A DNA stretch of 64,000 bases from Streptomyces caniscabiei (GTDB lineage: Bacteria > Actinomycetota > Actinomycetes > Streptomycetales > Streptomycetaceae). Position numbers and translations under genes: made by a program. This document shows positions 41,760-51,475 of the stretch, in pieces (the stretch's first letter is position 1; each line of letters begins with the position of its first letter). The notes under the pieces are model-generated. The model ran no database searches, was not told where the DNA came from, and worked only from the letters and a program-made list of their open reading frames with translations. Location of the stretch: NCBI RefSeq assembly GCF_014930365.1, contig NZ_JABXWI010000025.1, positions 50,455 to 114,454 of the forward strand, read 5' to 3'.

Positions 41760-42890
41760 GTGGGGCACCGAGAGGGCGTGGAGGTCGTGCGGGAGCCGGG
41801 TGGGCGGCGGTTCTCGTACGCCCGTACGCTCGCCCGCGCCCTTCCCGTGCTGCTGATCGCCACCGGCCTCTTCTACGACCACTTCACCCCGCGCGAGTTC
41901 ACCGCGGTCCCCTTCTTCACCGCTGCGCCCCTGGTGACGGCCCCGCTCTTCACACTGCTCGGCACGGTGGTCGTCGGCGTCACGTCGGTGGCGGGGATCG
42001 CCTTCGTGCGCTTCTACTACGACGACGCGGGCCGGGTGGACGAGCTCACCGAGATCGCCACGGTGGCCACCGTCGCCGTACTGGCCGTACTGATCAACCG
42101 CCTCGTCCGCCGCAGCGACGCCCGGCTCGCCACCGCCCGGGAGATCGCCGAGGCGGCGCAGCGGGCCGTACTGCCGGTGCCGCAGGAGCGGATCGGCGGG
42201 CTGGAGGTCGCCGCGCGGTACGAGGCCGCGCAGGCCGGGGCGTCGATCGGCGGCGATCTGTACGCGGTGCAGGACTCGCCCCACGGTGTACGGCTGATCG
42301 TCGGCGACGTCCGCGGCAAGGGGCTCGGGGCGGTGTCGGCGGTGGCGGTGCTGATCGGGGCGTTCCGGGAGGCGGCCGAACAGGAGGCGACACTCGAAGC
42401 GGTGGCCCAGCGGCTGGAACGCGCGCTGGCCCGGGAGGGGACACGGCGGGAGGCCACGCGACGGGACGCGGCGGTCGAGCACGAGGGGTTCGTGACGGCC
42501 GTGCTCGCCGAGTTCCCGCACGGCGTCGGTCGCGCCCGGATCGTCAACCGGGGCCACCCCTCGCCCCTGCTGCTGCACGCCGACGGCACCCTGTGCACGC
42601 TGGACGCCCGGCAGCCCGCTCTCCCGCTCGGCATGGACGACCTCGGCACCTGGCCCGACCGCGCGGAGGAGACCGGATTCCCGTCCGGCGCCACGCTGCT
42701 CTTCTACACCGACGGCCTCTCCGAGGCGCGGGACGCGGACGGCGTCTTCTACGACCCGGCCGCGCGCCTGGCCGGCCGCAGCTTCACCGCCCCGCGCGCC
42801 CTGTTGACGACTCTCGCGCAGGAGGTCCGCCGGCACACGGGTGACCGCACCACGGACGACATGGCCCTCCTGGCGGTCCGCCGCCCCTGA
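41760..42890 (+). CDS. Membrane-anchored PP2C-type (RsbU/SpoIIE) serine phosphatase
   Basis: A 376-residue protein. Three hydrophobic helices (~25-125) are followed by a short linker (IAEAAQRAVLPVPQERIGGLEVAARYEAAQAGASIGGDLYAV), typical of RsbU-like phosphatases. The SpoIIE catalytic core then has VGDVRGKGLGAVSAVA and LFYTDGLSEARD with metal-binding Asp residues. Such enzymes dephosphorylate anti-sigma antagonists in partner-switching pathways. The GTG start at 41760 gives the first membrane helix near residue 25. No partner sits beside it. Confidence 0.85.
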   Translation: MGHREGVEVVREPGGRRFSYARTLARALPVLLIATGLFYDHFTPREFTAVPFFTAAPLVTAPLFTLLGTVVVGVTSVAGIAFVRFYYDDAGRVDELTEIATVATVAVLAVLINRLVRRSDARLATAREIAEAAQRAVLPVPQERIGGLEVAARYEAAQAGASIGGDLYAVQDSPHGVRLIVGDVRGKGLGAVSAVAVLIGAFREAAEQEATLEAVAQRLERALAREGTRREATRRDAAVEHEGFVTAVLAEFPHGVGRARIVNRGHPSPLLLHADGTLCTLDARQPALPLGMDDLGTWPDRAEETGFPSGATLLFYTDGLSEARDADGVFYDPAARLAGRSFTAPRALLTTLAQEVRRHTGDRTTDDMALLAVRRP

Positions 42891-43134
42891 GTGACGGCCC
42901 CACCCCCACACCGATGCCACCGATGTCACCGAGCGTGTCCGTGTCACCGTGTTCCGTAGAGAAACTGACGTCCCGTCAAGGCAACTGTTACTCGTGAGTC
43001 AAGGTCAACTCGCCCGTTTTCCACCCCTCATGACCCGTAAAGTCCAGCGCGAAAGCCGGAACGATCATTCAGAACAGCTTGGAATGGAGTACTCGCGTCT
43101 ATTAACGTTCGATAACGCAGCGCGGTCGTCCCAG

Positions 43135-43305
43135 CCGTCACAAGAGACGGCTCCGTGCTCACGCGCCGAATCCCGCAAGGGAACCGGGGAACCACCACCC
43201 TGGGGTGAATCGCACGGAAACCGCCGTGGCTGTACGCACGACCGGTTTACGCGCGTAGGAGACCTTCCTGCTCCGAACCCGTCAGCTAACCCGGTAGGCG
43301 AGGAG
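43135..43305 (+). promoter_or_regulatory. c-di-AMP (ydaO-yuaA) riboswitch
   Basis: The leader before the M23 gene contains the conserved blocks of the ydaO class: CGCCGAATCCCGCAAGGGAA, GGGGTGAATCGCACGG, a late AGGAGACCTTCCTGCTCC, and CCGAACCCGTCAGCTAAC followed by CCGGTAGGCG. In Streptomyces this element commonly precedes secreted cell-wall hydrolases. It should be an OFF switch at high c-di-AMP. Boundaries are approximate. Confidence 0.88.
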
Positions 43306-43325
43306 GAAGGAAGGAGTACGCCCAC

Positions 43326-44387
43326 GTGGCGTCGAACCGGTCCGCGACCGAAGCCCCGTTCGTGCCGGCCCAACGTGACGGCGAGAGCCAGACGTTCGGC
43401 TACGGCAGCTATGACAGCGACAACGAGGGCCCCTGGCAGGAGTGGAATCCGAACGAGGACACCCTGCGCCCCGCTCGCGGCCGGCACCGCGTCGCCAAGA
43501 AGAGCGGCGTACTCGCCCGTAACGGACTGGCCCGTAGCTCCACGGTCCTCGGCGTCGGTGTCATAGCCGCCGTCAGCGGCGCCGGCATGGCCAGCGCGCA
43601 GTCCGGCAAGGCCCCGGTCTCCATATCGATGCCCGACATGCCGAACGTCGGCTCGGTCTTCGAGGACGAGGCCGACGAGCCGGAGCCCGAGGCCTCCAGG
43701 ACCCCCCTCAGCAGCGCCGGTCTGACCGCCGCCGAGACCGAACAGGGCACCGCGGACGCCGGCGAGGCGCTGCGCGCCCGCATCATGGCGCAGGCCGAGT
43801 CCCAGCAGGACGCCTTCGACAAGGCCGCCGCCGAGGCCGCGCAGACCGCCGCCGCGGACAAGGCCGCCGAGCAGGCCGCCAAGGAGAAGAAGGAAGCCGA
43901 GGCCAAGGAGGCCGCCGCCAAGAAGAAGGCGGAGGAGGAGGCCGCGGCGAAGAAGGAAGCCGAGCGTCTCGCCGCCCTGGCGAAGCAGTTCACCCTTCCC
44001 ACCTCCTCGTACACCCTCACCTCCACCTTCGGTCAGGCCGGCCCGTACTGGTCCTCCGGCTACCACACCGGCCTCGACTTCGCGGCCCCCACCGGCACGC
44101 TCATCAAGGCCGTCCACAGCGGCACCATCACACAGGCCGGCTACGAGGGCTCCTACGGCTACAAGACCGTCCTCACCCTCGATGACGGCACCGAGATCTG
44201 GTACGCCCACCAGTCCTCCATCGGCGTCAGCGTCGGCCAGAAGGTCGCCACCGGCGATGTCATCGGCCGCGTCGGCGCCACCGGCAACGTCACGGGCGCC
44301 CACCTCCACATGGAGGTCCACCCCGGCGGCTCGGCCAGCGGCATCGACCCGGCGGCCTGGCTCCGCAGCAAGGGCCTGACCCCGTAA
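43326..44387 (+). CDS. M23 family metallopeptidase (cell-wall endopeptidase)
   Basis: A 353-residue envelope protein. A charged N-terminus is followed by a single hydrophobic segment (~60-85, STVLGVGVIAAVSGAGMASA), an Ala/Glu/Lys coiled coil (~140-215) and a LytM/M23 domain (~225-350). The zinc motifs are GYHTGLDFAAPTGT (H...D) and GAHLHMEVHPGG (HLH). It should cut peptidoglycan cross-bridges. GTG start at 43326 with AAGGAAGGAG upstream. Expression is governed by the c-di-AMP riboswitch directly before it, linking wall remodelling to osmotic signalling. Confidence 0.92.
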   Translation: MASNRSATEAPFVPAQRDGESQTFGYGSYDSDNEGPWQEWNPNEDTLRPARGRHRVAKKSGVLARNGLARSSTVLGVGVIAAVSGAGMASAQSGKAPVSISMPDMPNVGSVFEDEADEPEPEASRTPLSSAGLTAAETEQGTADAGEALRARIMAQAESQQDAFDKAAAEAAQTAAADKAAEQAAKEKKEAEAKEAAAKKKAEEEAAAKKEAERLAALAKQFTLPTSSYTLTSTFGQAGPYWSSGYHTGLDFAAPTGTLIKAVHSGTITQAGYEGSYGYKTVLTLDDGTEIWYAHQSSIGVSVGQKVATGDVIGRVGATGNVTGAHLHMEVHPGGSASGIDPAAWLRSKGLTP

Positions 44388-44401
44388 GCCGCAGCCCCCA
44401 C

Positions 44402-44452
44402 AGCACAGCGAACGCCGCGTACGCCCCCGGGCTGACGCGGCGTTCGTGTGCT
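44402..44452 (+). terminator. Terminator after the M23 peptidase gene
   Basis: AGCACAGCGAACGCCGCGT pairs with ACGCGGCGTTCGTGTGCT across a 14-base loop with one bulged base. It lies 15 bp after the stop codon. Confidence 0.8.
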
Positions 44453-44540
44453 CTCCGGAGCGCCCCGCGCCTGGCGAACCGTCGGCATCCCTCCCACCGA
44501 TGGGGAATGCTGGCGTCCGGTCCGCTGGTTGACGTCGGAC

Positions 44541-45485
44541 ATGACTTCTCTTCGCAGGCTCGGCTCGTCCGACATCGAGGTCTTCCCGCTCGCCCTCGGC
44601 GGCAACGTCTTCGGCTGGACGGCGGACGAGGCACAGTCCTTCGCCGTCCTCGACGCCTACACGGCGGCCGGCGGCAACTTCATCGACACGGCCGACTCGT
44701 ACTCGTCCTGGGTCGAGGGCAACGAGGGCGGCGAGTCCGAGCGGATCATCGGCAACTGGGTCAGGTCCCGCGGCAACCGCGACGACGTGGTCATCGCGAC
44801 CAAGGTGAGCCAGCACCCCGAGTACCAGGGCCTGACGGCGGCCAACATCAAGGCCGCCGCCGACGCCTCCCTGGCCCGCCTCGGCACGGACCACATCGAC
44901 CTCTACTACACCCACTTCGACAAGCCCGAGGTCCCCGTCGAGGAGATCATCACCGCCCTCGACGACCTGGTGAAGGCCGGCAAGGTCCGCGCGACAGCCG
45001 CCTCCAACATCAGCCCCGAACGCCTGAAGGCCTCCCTGGACTTCTCGGACGCCGAGGGCCTGGCCCGCTATGTGGCGCTCCAGCCCCACTACAACCTGGT
45101 CTCCCGGGACACCTACGAGGGCCCCCTCCAGGCCGTCGCCGCCGACTCCGGCCTCTCCGCCGTCCCGTACTTCGCCCTCGCCAAGGGCTTCCTGACGGGC
45201 AAGTACCGCCCCGGCACGACGGTCGACAGCCCCCGGGCCGCGGGCGCCGGCGCCTACCTCGACACCCCGGCGGGCCCCCGCGTCCTGGCCGCCCTCGACG
45301 ACATCGCCGAGTCCCACGGCGTCGCCCCCGCCACCGTGGCCCTGGCCTGGCTGGCAGCCCAGCCGACCGTCGCGGCCCCCATCGCCTCGGCCCGCTCCCT
45401 GGACCAACTCCCCGCACTCCTGGGCGTGGCCGACCTCACCCTCACCCCCGAAGAACTGACCCGCCTGACCGAGGCCTCGGCGTAA
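44541..45485 (+). CDS. Aldo/keto reductase
   Basis: A 314-residue NADPH-dependent oxidoreductase with a TIM-barrel. The catalytic tetrad is readable: Asp and Tyr in FIDTADSYSSW, Lys in VIATKVSQHP, His in LYYTHFDKP. VALAWLAAQPTVAAPIASARSLDQL is the C-terminal cofactor site. The ATG at 44541 begins MTSLRRLGSSDIEVFPLALGG, the standard N-terminus. The physiological substrate is unknown. Confidence 0.9.
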   Translation: MTSLRRLGSSDIEVFPLALGGNVFGWTADEAQSFAVLDAYTAAGGNFIDTADSYSSWVEGNEGGESERIIGNWVRSRGNRDDVVIATKVSQHPEYQGLTAANIKAAADASLARLGTDHIDLYYTHFDKPEVPVEEIITALDDLVKAGKVRATAASNISPERLKASLDFSDAEGLARYVALQPHYNLVSRDTYEGPLQAVAADSGLSAVPYFALAKGFLTGKYRPGTTVDSPRAAGAGAYLDTPAGPRVLAALDDIAESHGVAPATVALAWLAAQPTVAAPIASARSLDQLPALLGVADLTLTPEELTRLTEASA

Positions 45486-45542
45486 CCCCTGGTCCGGACG
45501 GAACGCACCGGCACGGCCCCGACCCCGCCCTCACCCGGCGCG

Positions 45543-46901
45543 CTAATACCGATAGGGGTTGTACGAGGGATACGCCGCCGCCCCGTGCCTCTCGTACGCG
45601 CCGTACCCCTCGTACGCCCCGCCGGCGGCCCCGTACCCATACCCCCGCGCGGCCCCGTACCCGTACCCGTACGCGTACTTCGCCTCGACCTCCCGCCCCG
45701 CATACCCCATCGCGGCCCGGGCCAAGTCCCGCCGCCGCCACAGCTCGAACAACAACTCCCGTTCCCGCAACGCGAAGTCACCCCCGGCCCGCCCCCGCAA
45801 CCCCCGGTACCGGTGGAAGGCCAGCTTCGTCGCGCACACCTCGTACTCCGCGATCGACCGGCCCCCCGCCTTCCCGAAGTGGTGCGCCGCGTACTCCCGC
45901 GCCACCCGCCGAGCCCGCATCGACCCCAGCACGGACGGCTCGACCGGCGTCAGCCACCCCGCGGCCGCATACGCAGGCAATCCCTCCCGCACGATCCGCA
46001 ACTCCCGCTGCCGGGCCCAGATCACCCACCACGTCAGCAACCCGAACGCCGGCACCATGAACGCCGCGTACACCGCGAAGAAGCCGTACTCCCCGAACGT
46101 CGCCGACCCGTTCCACACCGAGTGCATCCCCACGGCGAGCAGGAGCCCGCCCACCGGTACGAGCACCCGCCGCCCCCGCTGCCACTCCGCGGCGAACGCC
46201 GCCACCCCGAACCCGATCCCGGTCAGCACGGTGAACAGGGGATGCGCGAACGGCGACATGATCACCCGCACGAAGAACGTGGCCGCGGTGACCGACGCGA
46301 GACCGCTCCCCCCGCTGAGCTGGTCCGTCCCGAAGGCGGTCCCCAGGTACAGGATGTTCTCGGTGAACGCGAAGCCCGTCGCGGTGAAACCCGCGATCAC
46401 CACCCCGTCCACGACCCCGGTGAAGTCCCGTCTCCTGAACAGGAACACGAGTAAGACGGCGGCGGCCTTGGCGGTCTCCTCGACCACGGGGGCTATGACG
46501 GTGGCCCCCAGGGTGTCGGCGTGCGAGGGGTCGGCCGTGGCCGTCGCTATCCACCGCGTCGCGAAGCTGTTCGCCACGATGGCTATCAGCGCCGCCGCGC
46601 AGGCTCCCCAGGCGAACGCGAACACCAGGTTCCGCCAGGGCCCGGGCTCCACCTGGTCCAGCCACCGGAACGCCGCCATGAGCAGCGGCACGGGCAGCAC
46701 CGCGAGCCCCAGCCCGACGAGAAACCCCTCCGTGCCGGTCTGCTCCCGGACGAGCGCGAGGATGACGAGCCCGGAGACGGCGAGCAGTCCTATGAGCGCC
46801 CCGTATCTGACGCTCTTCCGCTGCCACCAGCGGGTGGGCCTGAACACATACCCACCGGTGGGACCGCTGGGGTGCGTCGGGTAGGGGGAACTGGTGGCCA
46901 T
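45543..46901 (-). CDS. PrsW-family intramembrane metalloprotease
   Basis: A 452-residue polytopic membrane protein. The PrsW signature is clear: VVEETAKAAAVLLV (EExxK), GFAFTENILYLG (FxxxEN) and SPFAHPLFTVLTGIGFG (His). In Bacillus PrsW starts site-1 cleavage of an anti-sigma factor; the substrate here is unknown. The C-terminal ~60 residues are Tyr/Gly-rich repeats (YAYGYGYGAARGYGYGAAGG), perhaps flexible or self-associating. ATG at 46899-46901. Confidence 0.87.
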   Translation of the reverse strand: MATSSPYPTHPSGPTGGYVFRPTRWWQRKSVRYGALIGLLAVSGLVILALVREQTGTEGFLVGLGLAVLPVPLLMAAFRWLDQVEPGPWRNLVFAFAWGACAAALIAIVANSFATRWIATATADPSHADTLGATVIAPVVEETAKAAAVLLVFLFRRRDFTGVVDGVVIAGFTATGFAFTENILYLGTAFGTDQLSGGSGLASVTAATFFVRVIMSPFAHPLFTVLTGIGFGVAAFAAEWQRGRRVLVPVGGLLLAVGMHSVWNGSATFGEYGFFAVYAAFMVPAFGLLTWWVIWARQRELRIVREGLPAYAAAGWLTPVEPSVLGSMRARRVAREYAAHHFGKAGGRSIAEYEVCATKLAFHRYRGLRGRAGGDFALRERELLFELWRRRDLARAAMGYAGREVEAKYAYGYGYGAARGYGYGAAGGAYEGYGAYERHGAAAYPSYNPYRY

Positions 46902-46978
46902 TGCGTTGACCCTAACGAGGGACGGGCGCCGCCCGCGACGGCGCGTGGTACGCCCCGCCGGGCGGTGAAGGCTAGTCG

Positions 46979-47854
46979 TCAGGCGCCTGTGGGGGGCAGT
47001 TCGGACTGCTGCTTCTGCTCCTGCTCCTGCTTCCGCTTCGGGTTCCGCTCCTGCTCACGCTGCTGTACGCGGCGGAAGAGCAGATCGTTCACCACATGAC
47101 CCTTGTCCAGTCCCTGCCCCTCGAAACGGGTCAGCGGCCGGAACGCGGGACGTGGCGCAAAGCCGCCGTCGACCCGGGTGTTCTCGAAATCGGGGTGCGC
47201 GGTGAGCACGTCCAGCATCTGCTCGGCGTACGGCTCCCAGTCCGTCGCGCAGTGCACGACTGCCCCCGGTCTGAGCCGTGACGCGACGAGGGTGAGGAAT
47301 TCCGGTTGGATGAGCCGCCGCTTGTGGTGCCGCTTCTTGGGCCAGGGGTCGGGGAAGTAGACCCGCAGCCCGTCCAACGAGTCGGGCGTGAGCATCTCCC
47401 GCAGAAGGATGATCGCGTCACCGTTGGCGACCCGGATGTTGGACAGACCGCCCTGGTCCGCGAGGTTCAGCAGGTTGCCCTGGCCCGGTGTGTGCACGTC
47501 CACGGCGAGGACATTGGTCTCGGGGTCGGCGGCGGCCATCCGCGCGGTCGCCTCGCCCATTCCGAAGCCGATCTCCAGCACGACGGGACGGTCGTTGCCG
47601 AACAGCTCGACGAGGTCCAGGTCCCGCCCGTCGATGTCGAGCCCCCACTTGGGCCACAGCCGTTGCAGGGCGTCCGCCTGCCCGGCCGTCACCCGGCTTC
47701 GCCGCGGCTGGAAGCTCCGGATCCGCCGCTCGAAGTGCGACCCGGCGGGATCCGCCCTGGGCCCGTCGGGGAACCGGGGCTCACCCTTGGCCCGGGTGTG
47801 CCGAAGGGAGGCACCGGGGGTGCGGGGCTCGGGGGCATCGATGGAGTCAGACAC
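46979..47854 (-). CDS. trmB: tRNA (guanine(46)-N7)-methyltransferase
   Basis: A 291-residue SAM-dependent methyltransferase. VLEIGFGMGEATARMA (SAM site), NVLAVDVHTPGQGNLL, VANGDAIILL and YFPDPWPKKRHHKRRLIQPEF are the TrmB signature; N7-methylation of G46 in the tRNA variable loop follows from family. GTG start. The last ~40 residues are a Glu/Gln/Lys-rich tail (RRVQQREQERNPKRKQEQEQ) absent from most TrmB proteins. Confidence 0.93.
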   Translation of the reverse strand: MSDSIDAPEPRTPGASLRHTRAKGEPRFPDGPRADPAGSHFERRIRSFQPRRSRVTAGQADALQRLWPKWGLDIDGRDLDLVELFGNDRPVVLEIGFGMGEATARMAAADPETNVLAVDVHTPGQGNLLNLADQGGLSNIRVANGDAIILLREMLTPDSLDGLRVYFPDPWPKKRHHKRRLIQPEFLTLVASRLRPGAVVHCATDWEPYAEQMLDVLTAHPDFENTRVDGGFAPRPAFRPLTRFEGQGLDKGHVVNDLLFRRVQQREQERNPKRKQEQEQKQQSELPPTGA

Positions 47855-47916
47855 AGTCCCACAATTTTACGACCCCCGACCGAAGCGGCTCCCACGCGCG
47901 TCCACCCCGAGGCACC

Positions 47917-49128
47917 TCACGCCCCGGCCAGCGCCGCCAGCGCCCGCCTCCCCACCTCCCGCCCGATCGGCAGCGAAGCCGTGGCCGCAGGGGAAGGCGC
48001 GTTCAGCACATGCACCGCCCGCGCTCCCTCCCTGATCAGGAAGTCGTCCACCAGCGTCCCGTCCCGCAGCACGGCCTGCGCCCGCACCCCGGCCGCGGCC
48101 GGCACGAGATCGCCCTCCGAGACCGCCGGCAACAACCGCCGCACCGCCTGGGTGAACGCCTTCTTGGACACGGACCGCCTAAGCTCCCCGGCCCCGTACC
48201 GCCAGTGCCGCCGCGCTATCCGCCAGGACCCGGGCCACGCCAGCGTCGCCCCCAGCTCCCGGGGCCGTACGGTCCCCCAGCCGTACCCCTCCCGGGCCAG
48301 CGCGGGCACGGCGTTGGGCCCGATGTGGACGCCCCCGTCGATCCCCCGGGTCAGATGCACCCCGAGGAACGGGAACGCCGGGTCGGGCACCGGATACACG
48401 AGCCCGCGCACCAGCTCGGGCCGCGCCAGCTCGTAGTACTCCCCCCGGAACGGCACGATCCGCATCCCGGGGTCGTCCCCCGTCATCCGGGCCACCTCGT
48501 CGCAGTGCAGCCCGGCGCAGTTCACCAGCACCCGCCCGCGGACCACATCGCCGCCCCGCACCCGTACGGCGACCCCCAGTGACGCCCGCCGGTCGATCCG
48601 CTCGACCTCGGCGCCGTACCGGATCTCGGCGCCGGACGCGCGGGCGAGCTGCCGCGCGACGCCCACGAAGTCGCAGATCCCGGTGGTGCCGACCTGTATG
48701 GCCGCGAGCCCGCGCACCTCCGGCTCGTACTCGGCGATCTGGGCGGCGCCCAGCTCCCGCACCGGGATCCCGTTCTCCCGGCCGCGCTGCACCAGCGCGT
48801 GCAGCCGGGGCAGCTCCGACCGCTCCGTCGCGACGATCAGCTTGCCGGTGACGGCGTGGTCGATGCCGTACTCGGCGCAGAACTTCACCATCTCGGCGGC
48901 GCCCTTGACCGCGTACGCCGCCTTCAGCGAGCCCGGCCGGTAGTAGATCCCGCTGTGGATGACACCGCTGTTCCGCCCGGTCTGGTGCCGGGCCGGTCCC
49001 GGTTCCTTCTCCAGCACGGTGACCCGCGTGCCCGGCGCCGCCCGCGTGATCGCGTACGCCGTGGACAGCCCGACGATCCCGCCGCCGACGACGAGCACAT
49101 CACAGTCGTAAGCGCCCTGCCTCCGCAC
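47917..49128 (-). CDS. lhgO: L-2-hydroxyglutarate oxidase (FAD-dependent)
   Basis: A 403-residue FAD oxidoreductase. The dinucleotide fold is VLVVGGGIVGLSTAYAI near residue 10. HQTGRNSGVIHSGIYYRPGSLKA and the C-terminal GVRAQAVLRDGTLVDDFLI are characteristic of LhgO, which returns L-2-hydroxyglutarate to 2-oxoglutarate. The GTG at 49126-49128 is chosen because GGGAGGTGGGG lies just upstream and it places the FAD motif at the usual distance. A longer frame upstream runs into a repetitive intergenic element. Confidence 0.87.
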   Translation of the reverse strand: MRRQGAYDCDVLVVGGGIVGLSTAYAITRAAPGTRVTVLEKEPGPARHQTGRNSGVIHSGIYYRPGSLKAAYAVKGAAEMVKFCAEYGIDHAVTGKLIVATERSELPRLHALVQRGRENGIPVRELGAAQIAEYEPEVRGLAAIQVGTTGICDFVGVARQLARASGAEIRYGAEVERIDRRASLGVAVRVRGGDVVRGRVLVNCAGLHCDEVARMTGDDPGMRIVPFRGEYYELARPELVRGLVYPVPDPAFPFLGVHLTRGIDGGVHIGPNAVPALAREGYGWGTVRPRELGATLAWPGSWRIARRHWRYGAGELRRSVSKKAFTQAVRRLLPAVSEGDLVPAAAGVRAQAVLRDGTLVDDFLIREGARAVHVLNAPSPAATASLPIGREVGRRALAALAGA

Positions 49129-49240
49129 GCGCCCCACCTCCCGACTCCGATAGTGCACTGCACCACTGACAATGCCCTCAAACCCGGAAGCCGTCCGCAT
49201 GACGCCGATCACGTTCTTCGTCGCCGGGCACCCAGAGCCG

Positions 49241-49270
49241 CGCCCTTCAGGGGCGCGGGGAACTGCGCGA
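49241..49270. repeat. REP-like intergenic element, copy 1
   Basis: CCCTTCAGGGGCGCGGGGAA followed by CTGCGCGA, nearly identical to 56651-56678. The core is partly palindromic. I recall this motif as a frequent intergenic repeat in Streptomyces genomes. Confidence 0.65.
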
Positions 49271-49336
49271 TCGGCCCCGACGCACCCGCACTCGCGCAAA
49301 CCACATAAACCCGGCAGATGATCAGGCGCCCAAAAC

Positions 49337-50761
49337 CTACGCCGGCGTCATCAACAACGGCCGAGCCCTCTCCCGCAGCTCGATCACCCGCGGCTCATCC
49401 CCGTACGGCTCCAGCCGGTGCAGCAGATCCTTCACGTACTCGGTCGTGCGCGCCGACGAGATGCGCCCCGCGACCTCCACCGCCCGCACCCCCTGCTCGC
49501 ACGCCGCGTCGAGGTTGCCGGACTCCAGCTCGGCGACCGCCGACACGACGAGCCGCAGCCCGTGCGAGCGTACGAACTCCTCCGTCGGCCGCGACAGCGC
49601 CTGCTCGGTGAAGCGGCGCACCTGACGCGGCGCCTTGAGGTCGCGGTAGCACTCGGCCGCGTCCGCGGCGAACCGGTCGTACCCGTAGAACCCGAGCCAG
49701 CTCGGGTCGTGGTCGCCGTCCCGGGCCCGCTCCAGCCACCCCTCGGCGGCCTTGAGGGCCGCCCCGGCGGCCGCCGCGTCGCCCGCGCGGGCGTGCGCCC
49801 GCGCCTCGACGAGCCGGAAGAAGCTCATGGTGCGCGCGGTGGCGAGCCCCCGGTTGCGCTCCAGCGCGGCCTGCGCGAGGTCGACGCCCTCGTCCCCGAA
49901 GCCCCGGTAGGTCGCCTGCAACGACATGGTGGCGAGCACATACCCGCCCAGCGGCACGTCGGCCGCGGCCCGCGCCAGTCGCAGCGCCTGGATGTAGTAC
50001 CGCTGCGCCGCCTCCTGTTGACCCGTGTCAAAGGCCATCCAGCCGGCGAGGCGGGTGAGTTCGGCGGAGGCTCCGAAGAGGGCGCGGCCGACCTCGTCGG
50101 AGTACGAGCCGAGCAGCAGCGGCGCCGCCTCGACCCGCAGGCACTCCGGCACCATCGACGAACGCCAGTCGCCGCCTCCGTACTTGGAGTCCCAGCGCCT
50201 GGCGTCCTCGGCGGCCTCCCGCAGCTTCTGCACATCGCTGTGGCCGACCTTCAGCGGCGACCCGGAGCCCTCAGCGGAGCCCGCCTCGCGCGCCACCGAA
50301 CTGTCGGCCGGGGTTATGAGCCAGCGTGACGCGGGTGTCGCGTACGCGCTCACCGCGAACGATCCGGCGAGGGACTGCCAGATGCCGCCGGTGCCCGCGC
50401 GGCGGCCGGCGAGGTCGAGGCGGTAGAGCTCCGTCGCCGCGCGCACCGCCTGGCCGACGTCACGGGGGAAGGCGAGGCCCACTTCGGGGGCGGGATCCGC
50501 GTCCGCCAGGCCGATCTCGTGGAGCGGCACCGGGCGACCGAGTTTCTGCCCGATCGCGGCCGCGATGAGATGCGGCGCGGCACCCTGGGGGACCATGCCC
50601 TTGGAGACCCACCGCGCCACCGAGGTCTTGTCGTAGCGAAGTGTCAACCCGCGTTGGGCGCCAAGATCGTTGACGCGACGCGCGAGTCCTGCGTTGCTGA
50701 TTCCCGCGAGGGCGAGAACGGCGCCGAGCTTTTCGTTCGGCCCGCGTTGCTCCCTGGACAT
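49337..50761 (-). CDS. TPR-type regulatory protein with N-terminal helix-turn-helix-like region
   Basis: A 474-residue cytoplasmic protein. Residues ~10-75 (NEKLGAVLALAGISNAGLARRVNDLGAQRGLTLRYDKTSVARWVSKG) resemble the DNA-binding region of Streptomyces regulators of the NsdA/XRE-TPR type. Residues ~240-470 are helical TPR-like repeats (RYYIQALRLARAAADVPLGGYVLATMSLQA, AAGAALKAAEGWLERA). The ATG at 50759-50761 follows GAGGGGTGG. Related proteins affect development and antibiotic production; an exact orthologue is not claimed. Confidence 0.75.
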   Translation of the reverse strand: MSREQRGPNEKLGAVLALAGISNAGLARRVNDLGAQRGLTLRYDKTSVARWVSKGMVPQGAAPHLIAAAIGQKLGRPVPLHEIGLADADPAPEVGLAFPRDVGQAVRAATELYRLDLAGRRAGTGGIWQSLAGSFAVSAYATPASRWLITPADSSVAREAGSAEGSGSPLKVGHSDVQKLREAAEDARRWDSKYGGGDWRSSMVPECLRVEAAPLLLGSYSDEVGRALFGASAELTRLAGWMAFDTGQQEAAQRYYIQALRLARAAADVPLGGYVLATMSLQATYRGFGDEGVDLAQAALERNRGLATARTMSFFRLVEARAHARAGDAAAAGAALKAAEGWLERARDGDHDPSWLGFYGYDRFAADAAECYRDLKAPRQVRRFTEQALSRPTEEFVRSHGLRLVVSAVAELESGNLDAACEQGVRAVEVAGRISSARTTEYVKDLLHRLEPYGDEPRVIELRERARPLLMTPA

Positions 50762-51475
50762 TGCGCCACCCCTCGAACAGACGGCTGCCGCGGCGGCATA
50801 GGCACGCGGCATTCGTAAACCCAGCGTAGTTCGCCGCATCCCAAGCGTTAAGGGGCCCAAATCCGGATGGCGGGATTGTGGTCCGTACGAAAGTGCGGAC
50901 GAAGTACGGAGTGTTGTCACGTGCTCCCGCTGTGTGGCCGTGCGCCTGTCCGTGCGCTCTTCTCCGGCCATGGGGGGAGCGGTTCCATGGTCGTGCGTGG
51001 GTCGGCCCGCTGTACTGGATCCAGTGGGCTGGGGGACACCGCCGCCTACATCCCCGCGGGCGGCGGACCGGTCCGGGGGGCGAACTCCGCCTCCCGGACT
51101 GTGCGTTGACGCTGAGTCGCCATCGGGGGTGGAGGAGCGGGCCGGTGAACTTCGCCCCTCGTGGCCGATTTGGCTGAAAATCGACGGTGGTCGTCGAGGG
51201 TGAATACCGCCCCGACCACGTCTCTTGAGGGCGCGTTAGGTGTTTTGGGGGAGCGTACCGGGGGCGCATTCACGTCGTAGACCCGGGGTCCACCTTTGTC
51301 GACCACCCCTCCTCGGGGGCGACTTGAGGGTGTGACGGGGGAGCGCTCAGGGCTCCCCAGGGGCGCACTTACCGGTGTGCAAGCCACGCCGCACGCCCTC
51401 CGACAAGCCTCCTTCGTGGCAGCATGGGAGCCGTTCGTGCGGTGCACCGGTTGTCCACAGCCTGTGGAGGCGTCG
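50762..51475. other. 714-bp intergenic region
   Basis: It separates the leftward TPR regulator from the rightward asparagine-synthetase-like gene. A rightward frame at 50934-51203 (89 residues, ending WPIWLKIDGGRRG) has moderate coding character in its last third but no ribosome binding site or family, so I do not call it. AT-richer stretches near 50885-50920 and 51170-51260 may hold promoters. No RNA gene was recognised. Confidence 0.4.

Noticed and set aside
50934..51203. 89-residue rightward frame in the 714-bp gap
   Set aside because: Only its last third has coding character; it lacks a ribosome binding site and any recognised domain.
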